A stretch of 64,000 nucleotides of DNA, taken from positions 140,015 through 204,014 of the forward strand of contig NZ_KQ948666.1 of assembly GCF_001514145.1 (NCBI RefSeq), given 5' to 3'. The notes beneath the pieces are model-generated. The model was not told the origin of the DNA. It made no database searches and was given only the letters and a program-made list of their open reading frames with translations. Every line of letters starts with the position of its first letter. The first letter of the stretch is position 1. Source of the stretch: Streptomyces canus (GTDB lineage: Bacteria; Actinomycetota; Actinomycetes; Streptomycetales; Streptomycetaceae). Shown here one piece after another: positions 59,871 through 64,000 of the stretch. The translations under genes and the position numbers were made by a program.

Positions 59871-60354
59871 ACGAACCGCAGCTCGTCCGTAGGCTGATCC
59901 TCACGGGCACCGGGCCCGCGGGCGGCGAGGGCATCAAGAAGGTGACCCGACTGTCCCATCTCGACACCGTCCGGGCCCTGTTCACTCTCCAGGACCCGAA
60001 GCAGTTCCTCTTCTTCACCCGCACCGCGGGTGGGCGGCGAGCCGGAAAGCAGTTCCTGGCCCGGCTCAAGGAGCGGACCCAGGACCGCGACAAGGCGATC
60101 TCCCTCACGTCCTACTCGCCCAGCTCAAGGCCATCCACCGCTGGGGGCTCGCGCAGCCCCAGGACCTCTCCGTCATCCATCAGCCCGTGTTCGTCGCCAA
60201 CGGTGACAACGACAGGATGGTGCCGACGAAGAACTCGTTCGAACGGCGACTGCCGAACGCCGACCTGGTCGTCTACCCCGACGCCGGGCACGGAGGCATC
60301 TTCCAGTTCCACGAGCAGTTCGTGAGGGAAGCCCTCGACTTCCTCGAGCGGTAG
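59871..60354 (+). pseudogene. 3' fragment of the interrupted alpha/beta hydrolase gene
   Basis: Begins in the middle of the fold with EPQLVRRLILTGTGPAGGEG, matching residue 127 onward of the hydrolases at 28586 and 48723. It continues through FTRTAGGRRAGKQFLARLKE to ISLTSY near 60110, where the frame shifts. The next frame carries AQLKAIHRWGLAQPQDLS, NGDNDRMVP and GHGGIFQFHEQF to the stop at 60354. The nucleophile elbow is missing. With the fragment at 50135 it makes one split gene. Confidence 0.9.
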
Positions 60355-60360
60355 TGGGTG

Positions 60361-60804
60361 TCAGGGGCGGGCGGGTGGCGCATTTGGCCGGGAGCGGTCA
60401 TAGCCGAATGCCCCGAAGGTCGCCTCCGGGCTCGGCTCGATGCCTTCGCGCGCCGCTCGCCGGAGGCCGCCCTCCAACCGCCGCAATTGTCGCGGCGCGG
60501 TAGCGCCCCTCGGTCGATGAACTTGGGGGCGTTCTCGATTCCCCGCTCGAGAGCCTTGTCGAGGAACTGGCGGTTGGTGAGAGCGCGGTGGCTCTGCCGC
60601 GAGCGGACTGCGGATCCGCGGGCACCAGGCGGTGTACGCCTGGTGGTGCCGTCCGGCCGGCGGCCGATCTCGTCGAGCAGCGCGGCGTAGGAGCATCCGG
60701 TGCCGGGCCGGTCGGAACGCTCCGTTGGTGAGCAATCGGTGCCTGGCCTTCTCGATGATCCGCACCTGCGTGACCTGCTTGTGCTCCTTGGCGTAGCGCG
60801 CCAC
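60361..60804 (-). pseudogene. decayed TetR-family regulator gene
   Basis: The minus-strand start MARYAKEHKQVTQVRIIEKA matches the N-terminus of the TetR at 43428 (VRYGKEHKAETRRRIIETA), but most of the helix-turn-helix is deleted. The GTGCSYAALLDEIGRRP segment (equivalent of DGCPNAALLDEIGR) follows in another frame, and a tail LTNRQFLDKALERGIENAP in yet another. The gene cannot encode a DNA-binding protein. It lies divergent from the HxlR gene at 60899, with palindrome copy 3 between them. Confidence 0.75.
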
Positions 60805-60856
60805 AGGGAAGGTCGTGCGGGGCTTTCGACCCGAGGTAGTGCTTGCCCCGGGGCGG

Positions 60857-60880
60857 CTGAGTCTCTGAAAGTAAACTCAA
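60857..60880. promoter_or_regulatory. CTGAGT-N12-ACTCAA palindrome, copy 3
   Basis: Arms CTGAGT (60857-60862) and ACTCAA (60875-60880), inner sequence CTCTGAAAGTAA. It ends 18 nt before the ATG of the intact HxlR gene. GAAAGTAAACTCA is shared with copy 1. Confidence 0.7.
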
Positions 60881-60898
60881 ACGGTTAGAATCGCTCAC

Positions 60899-61408
60899 AT
60901 GGATGCGTGGACCGAAGTTCTCCAAGACACCGGCATGGATCCCCGGCTCGACCGGGACACGTCGAACTGCTCGATCGCGCGGACCCTTGAGGTCGTGGGG
61001 GAGAAGTGGACGATCCTGATCTTGCGTGAGGTCTGGTACGGCTCCTCCCGCTTCAGTGAGTTCGAACGGGTCCTCGGCTGTCCTCGTAACCTCCTCGCGG
61101 CACGGCTTCGGATGCTGGTCGAGGAAGGGATCCTGGCGACCGAGACCTACAAGGAGCCGGGCTCGCGAAGCCGGCCGAAGTATGTGATCACGGCCAAGGG
61201 GATGGACCTGGTGCCGGCCGTGATGGGGCTGCTGCAGTGGGGCGACCGCTACCGTGCCGACCCGGAGGGCCCGGCGGTCCTGGCGCGGCATCGCGAGTGC
61301 GGTGCGCACGTCGACGTCCAGATCCGCTGCGAACACGGCCATCCGGTGCAGGCGAAGGACATCGAGAGCGTCCCCGGCCCGGCTTTTCGGGTGAGGTCGC
61401 CCGAGTGA
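60899..61408 (+). CDS. HxlR family transcriptional regulator
   Basis: A 169-residue winged-helix regulator. The family core is intact: CSIARTLEVVGEKWTILILREV near residue 24, SRFSEFERVLGCPRNLLAARLRML near 50 and the wing YKEPGSRSRPKYVITAKG near 83. The tail is longer than usual and contains CGAHVDVQIRCEHGHPVQ, with two Cys that could sense thiol-reactive compounds. It is preceded at 18 nt by the palindrome at 60857, which suggests autoregulation. The remnant at 37625 is its close relative. Confidence 0.9.
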   Translation: MDAWTEVLQDTGMDPRLDRDTSNCSIARTLEVVGEKWTILILREVWYGSSRFSEFERVLGCPRNLLAARLRMLVEEGILATETYKEPGSRSRPKYVITAKGMDLVPAVMGLLQWGDRYRADPEGPAVLARHRECGAHVDVQIRCEHGHPVQAKDIESVPGPAFRVRSPE

Positions 61409-61454
61409 GCCGAGGGCACTTCGGTCTGTCTTCCGTCGTCGGGTCGCTCTGCCG

Positions 61455-61999
61455 TGAGCGCGCCTGATGGAGGCGGATCTTGGTGCGGTTCCGCAGCGGG
61501 ACATGGAGCACCATCGGTGGTTGCGGGCTTGGGAGCGGTCCAGGAAGCGCAGAGCGCGGAGATCCGCTCCACAGCCGCGTACGCGTCCGATCTCGGCGGA
61601 CAGAAGCAGGTCGACGGCGTCCTGGGCGATGAGCGCCAGGGCGAGTGCGGGTTCGGCGGCTAAGGGCCGGGGACCGGCGGGCTCCAGGCGGTCGTCGGCG
61701 ATGACGAGTTGCAGGGCGGGTCCGGGGGCCGCCGCTGCCGACCGGTTGAGCAGCGTTACATCGCCGTATGTGGGCAGTCGGCCTTCGGCGACCGCCAGTA
61801 CGGCCCGGTCGACGCTCTCACCGAGCGCCCGGGCGGACATGAGAACTGCTGCCGTGGCGGGCGGTGGTCCCGGTGCGAGCGGAAGGGCCTCCCGGAGCCG
61901 GCCCGTCAGGTCGTCCGGTCCTCGGAGGGTCTCCACCGCAGGGGTTCTCCACCGGCTTCGGAGGGTATCGGCGAAGTCCGGGCAGACCCGTCAGCCAGT
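61455..61999 (-). pseudogene. ABATE/CGNR zinc-finger protein gene, frameshifted
   Basis: Minus-strand sequence encodes PDFADTLRSRWRTPAVETLRG, then DDLTGRLREALPLAPG and LALALIAQDAVDLLLS, the ABATE domain, followed by FLDRSQARNHRWCSMSRCG of the CGNR zinc finger. After CG the frame shifts, and NRTKIRLHQARSR, the expected continuation, is in the next frame. The first zinc-ligand region is also irregular, and no start codon precedes PDFADTL in frame. Intact relatives are putative stress-responsive transcription regulators. Sequencing error at one site cannot be excluded. Confidence 0.6.
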
Positions 62000-62057
62000 C
62001 CCAGACCTTCGATACCCGAGATCGACTCCAGAAAGCTCACGTCAGAAAGGCGCACGC

Positions 62058-62930
62058 ATGGGACAGCCGACAGTCACGACCGGTGTGACCCAGGTGGACG
62101 GGGTCCGCCTGCATTACGTCCGAGCCGGGGCCGGACCTCTGCTCGTCCTGCTCCACGGCTGGCCGCAGACCTCCGACTGCTGGCGGCCGGTACTGGCGGA
62201 TCTCGCCGCCGACTACACCGTCGTTGCGCCGGACCTGCGCGGATACGGCCTGAGCGACAAGCCCACCACGGGATACGACAAGCGGCGGATGGCCGCCGAC
62301 ATCGCGGGCCTCGTCGAGGCGCTCGGCTTCGAGAGGGCCATGGTCGTGGGCCACGACCGCGGCGCTCGCGTGGGGCACCGCTGGGCGCTGGACCGCCCGG
62401 ACCAGGTGGAGCGGCTGGCCGTGCTCGACATCGTTCCCACCCGGGAGATGTTCCGCCGCCTGGACGCCTCACTCGCCTCCGGTTACTGGCACTGGCTGTT
62501 CCACATGCAGCCCGATCTGCCCGAGCGCCTCGTGGGACGCGACATCCGCGGGTATCTCGAGTACTTCTTCGAGCGGTGGACCTACAACCGCCATGGACTC
62601 ACGGCCGACGCGGTCGACGGTTACGTCCGTGCGTTCTCCCGCCCGGGCGCCCTGCGCGCGAGCCTCGACGACTACCGCGCTCTGGAGGAGGACACCGCTC
62701 TCGACGACATCGACGCCGCCGGAGGCCGACGCCTGACCATGCCGTTGCTGGCGCTGTGGGGTTCCGCGGGGCTGCCTGCCCGCCTGCCGACGTTGGAGAT
62801 CTGGCGTGGCTACGGGGACGACGTCACCGGTGCCGAGATCCCGGAGTGCGGCCACTTCATCCCGGAGGAGCGGCCGGAGGCCCTGCTGGCGCATCTGCGG
62901 CCCTTCCTGGCCGGTGACGCGAGCCGGTGA
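62058..62930 (+). CDS. alpha/beta hydrolase, haloacetate dehalogenase/epoxide hydrolase-like
   Basis: A 290-residue hydrolase starting at the ATG at 62058 (AGAAAGG upstream). Motifs are LLHGWPQTSDCW near residue 32, DLRGYGLSDKP near 60, the Asp nucleophile elbow VVGHDRGARVGHRWALD near 97 and the His in IPECGHFIPEE near 268. An Asp nucleophile with RG-R and HRWALD is the pattern of fluoroacetate dehalogenases and close epoxide hydrolases. Defluorination or dehalogenation is possible but unproven. The remnant of an F420-dependent oxidoreductase follows. Confidence 0.87.
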   Translation: MGQPTVTTGVTQVDGVRLHYVRAGAGPLLVLLHGWPQTSDCWRPVLADLAADYTVVAPDLRGYGLSDKPTTGYDKRRMAADIAGLVEALGFERAMVVGHDRGARVGHRWALDRPDQVERLAVLDIVPTREMFRRLDASLASGYWHWLFHMQPDLPERLVGRDIRGYLEYFFERWTYNRHGLTADAVDGYVRAFSRPGALRASLDDYRALEEDTALDDIDAAGGRRLTMPLLALWGSAGLPARLPTLEIWRGYGDDVTGAEIPECGHFIPEERPEALLAHLRPFLAGDASR

Positions 62931-62989
62931 GCATGCCCCGGTGTCGCCGGTGCCAAATGACCGGGCATACCTGGGCGGACGACAGGCTG

Positions 62990-63192
62990 AGGGGCGGCCC
63001 CGCCGCAACCGGCTGAGCCGCCCACTGATCGGCACCGAGGACATGGTGCGCGAGCGGCTGCGCGTGTGGCGCGAGGCCGGTGTCGACACGGTTCGTTTCT
63101 GTCCCGCCGGCGAGACCCTTGACGCCCCCCTCGCCATCCTGGGCCGGGCCATCGACCTGGTCCGCGACATCGAGGACGAGGCGGCCCGGTAG
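62990..63192 (+). pseudogene. C-terminal fragment of an LLM-class F420-dependent oxidoreductase
   Basis: About 65 codons ending at the stop at 63192 encode LSRPLIGTEDMVRERLRVWR and EAGVDTVRFCPAGETLDAPL, the end of luciferase-like F420-dependent oxidoreductases. The barrel that should precede it (about 230 residues) is absent; the preceding bases belong to the dehalogenase-like gene end. Confidence 0.7.
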
Positions 63193-63247
63193 CGACGGGC
63201 CATGGCGACCGAGGCGGGTCGGTAGTGAGAGGCCATGGCGACCGAGG
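63187..63247. repeat. 33-bp tandem direct duplication
   Basis: The 28 bases at 63187-63214 recur at 63220-63247 with three mismatches (shared GGCCATGGCGACCGAGG), an offset of 33 bp. The first copy overlaps the end of the F420-oxidoreductase fragment. Confidence 0.7.
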
Positions 63248-63741
63248 GCGGTCGACGAGCGCGCCGCCGAGCGGGTGCGTACCTTCCCCTACGGCGGAGT
63301 GAAGCGTACCGCCACGACCGTCCGCGGCGCGGAGCATCTGGGTCTGCCGGAGGTCTTCCCCCAGCTGGAGAGCGTTGAGGTGGGCCTCGGGTCGGTTCGG
63401 TCGGTGGGCGCGCCCCGTGCAGATCGCCGCCCGCGCGGCACAGCCAGATACCGTCCGCGCACGGCTCGGTCGCCCCCTTCGGCCTCGACACGCTCAGGCC
63501 CCTTGCCGCCGAGGCAGGAGTACACGAAGTCGACGGGGCGTCGTTCCGCCGTCGATGATGGCGGAGCGGGCATAGATCACGGCGCCCGGGCGCTGAAGCG
63601 GACGTCCGGGGAACTGCTGCCGAGGTGGTGCACCATGTGGGTCACCTCACTCGTCGTCCACAGCCCTCGGCGGCAGGTGGTGGCGGATGCCGCCGCTGTC
63701 GAGTTTGATGATCAGGTTGTTCGATCGGGAGGAAGCCGTCC
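63248..63741. other. 494-bp gap without a recognised gene
   Basis: Frames on both strands are open in places (for example plus-strand VRTFPYGGVKRTATTVRGAEHLG near 63280), but none has a start in context, a full domain or stable codon bias. The region probably contains decayed genes. The last 30 bases carry the lpd ribosome-binding site (GGAGGAAG). Confidence 0.4.
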
Positions 63742-64000
63742 ATGGACGAGCAGGGTGAGCACTTCGACGTCGTCGTACTCGGCGCGGGCCCCGGCGGGTA
63801 CGTTGCCGCGATCCGGGCCGCTCAACTGGGCAAGCGGGTCGCGGTCGTCGAGGAGAAGTACTGGGGCGGCGTCTGTCTGAACGTGGGCTGTATCCCCACC
63901 AAGGCCCTGCTGCGCAATGCCGAGCTCGCGCACCTCTTCACGCGCGAGGCGAAGACCTTCGGCATCAAGGTCGACGGTGAGGTCTCCTTCGACTACGGAG
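63742..64000 (+). CDS. lpd: dihydrolipoyl dehydrogenase, N-terminal part, runs off the window
   Basis: The ATG at 63742 has GGAGGAAG upstream. The 86 visible codons encode VVVLGAGPGGYVAAIRAAQLG (FAD loop, residues 10-30) and KYWGGVCLNVGCIPTKALL near residue 44, whose two Cys are the redox disulfide. This is the E3 flavoenzyme of 2-oxoacid dehydrogenase complexes. The gene continues past base 64000, so the rest cannot be judged. Confidence 0.93.
   Translation, partial: MDEQGEHFDVVVLGAGPGGYVAAIRAAQLGKRVAVVEEKYWGGVCLNVGCIPTKALLRNAELAHLFTREAKTFGIKVDGEVSFDYG

Noticed and set aside
60398..61936. Long open frame of 512 codons on the minus strand
   Set aside because: It runs through the CGNR remnant, the antisense of the intact HxlR gene and the TetR remnant in turn. 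The composition is Arg/Pro/Ala-rich in the middle and no single family covers it.
1..64000. CRISPR arrays, rRNA or riboswitches
   Set aside because: No regularly spaced repeats with unique spacers, no rRNA sequence and no recognisable riboswitch core were seen on either strand.

Overview
The window is very GC-rich DNA with strong third-position G/C bias, many GTG starts, Tat signal peptides and families typical of actinomycetes (DhaKLM, GH75 chitosanase, DUF6479, DUF326, ABATE/CGNR, paired divergent TetR/HxlR regulators). A Streptomyces or close relative is the best guess. No rRNA, tRNA, CRISPR array, integrase or transposase was recognised.

Layout. 1-7.4 kb: end of a FadH-type dienoyl-CoA reductase, a PadR regulator, two exported proteins, a GH75 chitosanase, an SDR and a dhaKLM operon. 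7.5-10.9 kb: an iron-uptake operon with EfeU and EfeO fused in one gene, then efeB, behind an iron-box-like site. 11-17.6 kb: a secreted toroid glycosidase-like protein under a LacI-type operator, a double Lrp regulator divergent from a drug-efflux MFS, a GH15 enzyme and a DUF6479 protein. 17.7-25.7 kb: a Cys-rich four-helix protein, then a beta-oxidation-like set (acyl-CoA dehydrogenase facing a ligase/hydratase/SDR operon) and a propionate-CoA-ligase-type gene. 25.7-49.6 kb: an accessory catabolic zone of quinone-oxidoreductase-like enzymes, alpha/beta hydrolases, SDRs, hydratases, an old yellow enzyme and thioesterases, each near its own TetR, HxlR, LysR or AraC regulator. Many families occur two or three times, and the gaps hold decayed genes (haloacid dehalogenase, F420 reductase, HxlR, SnoaL, amidase). 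59.9-64 kb resumes the same kind of DNA and ends in lpd.

The main find is at 50.26-59.87 kb. About 9.6 kb of defence-type DNA sits inside an alpha/beta-hydrolase gene, whose 5' part lies at 50135-50264 and 3' part at 59871-60354. The block holds mcrB-mcrC, a Phd/PIN toxin-antitoxin pair, a 771-residue protein with a DUF2786 module behind about 500 residues I cannot assign, a small winged-helix-like protein, a small Cys protein, and at its two edges a truncated DUF4357/McrB-N-like gene and a truncated PIN-like gene. The middle of the hydrolase (about 85 codons) is missing, so arrival or later decay removed host DNA.

A second find is regulatory. A 24-bp palindrome of the form CTGAGT-N12-ACTCA(G/A) occurs three times (26727, 37583, 60857). 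At two of them it stands exactly 18 nt before an HxlR start codon, one gene intact and the other a deleted remnant. It is therefore a good candidate HxlR operator that survived loss of its regulator.
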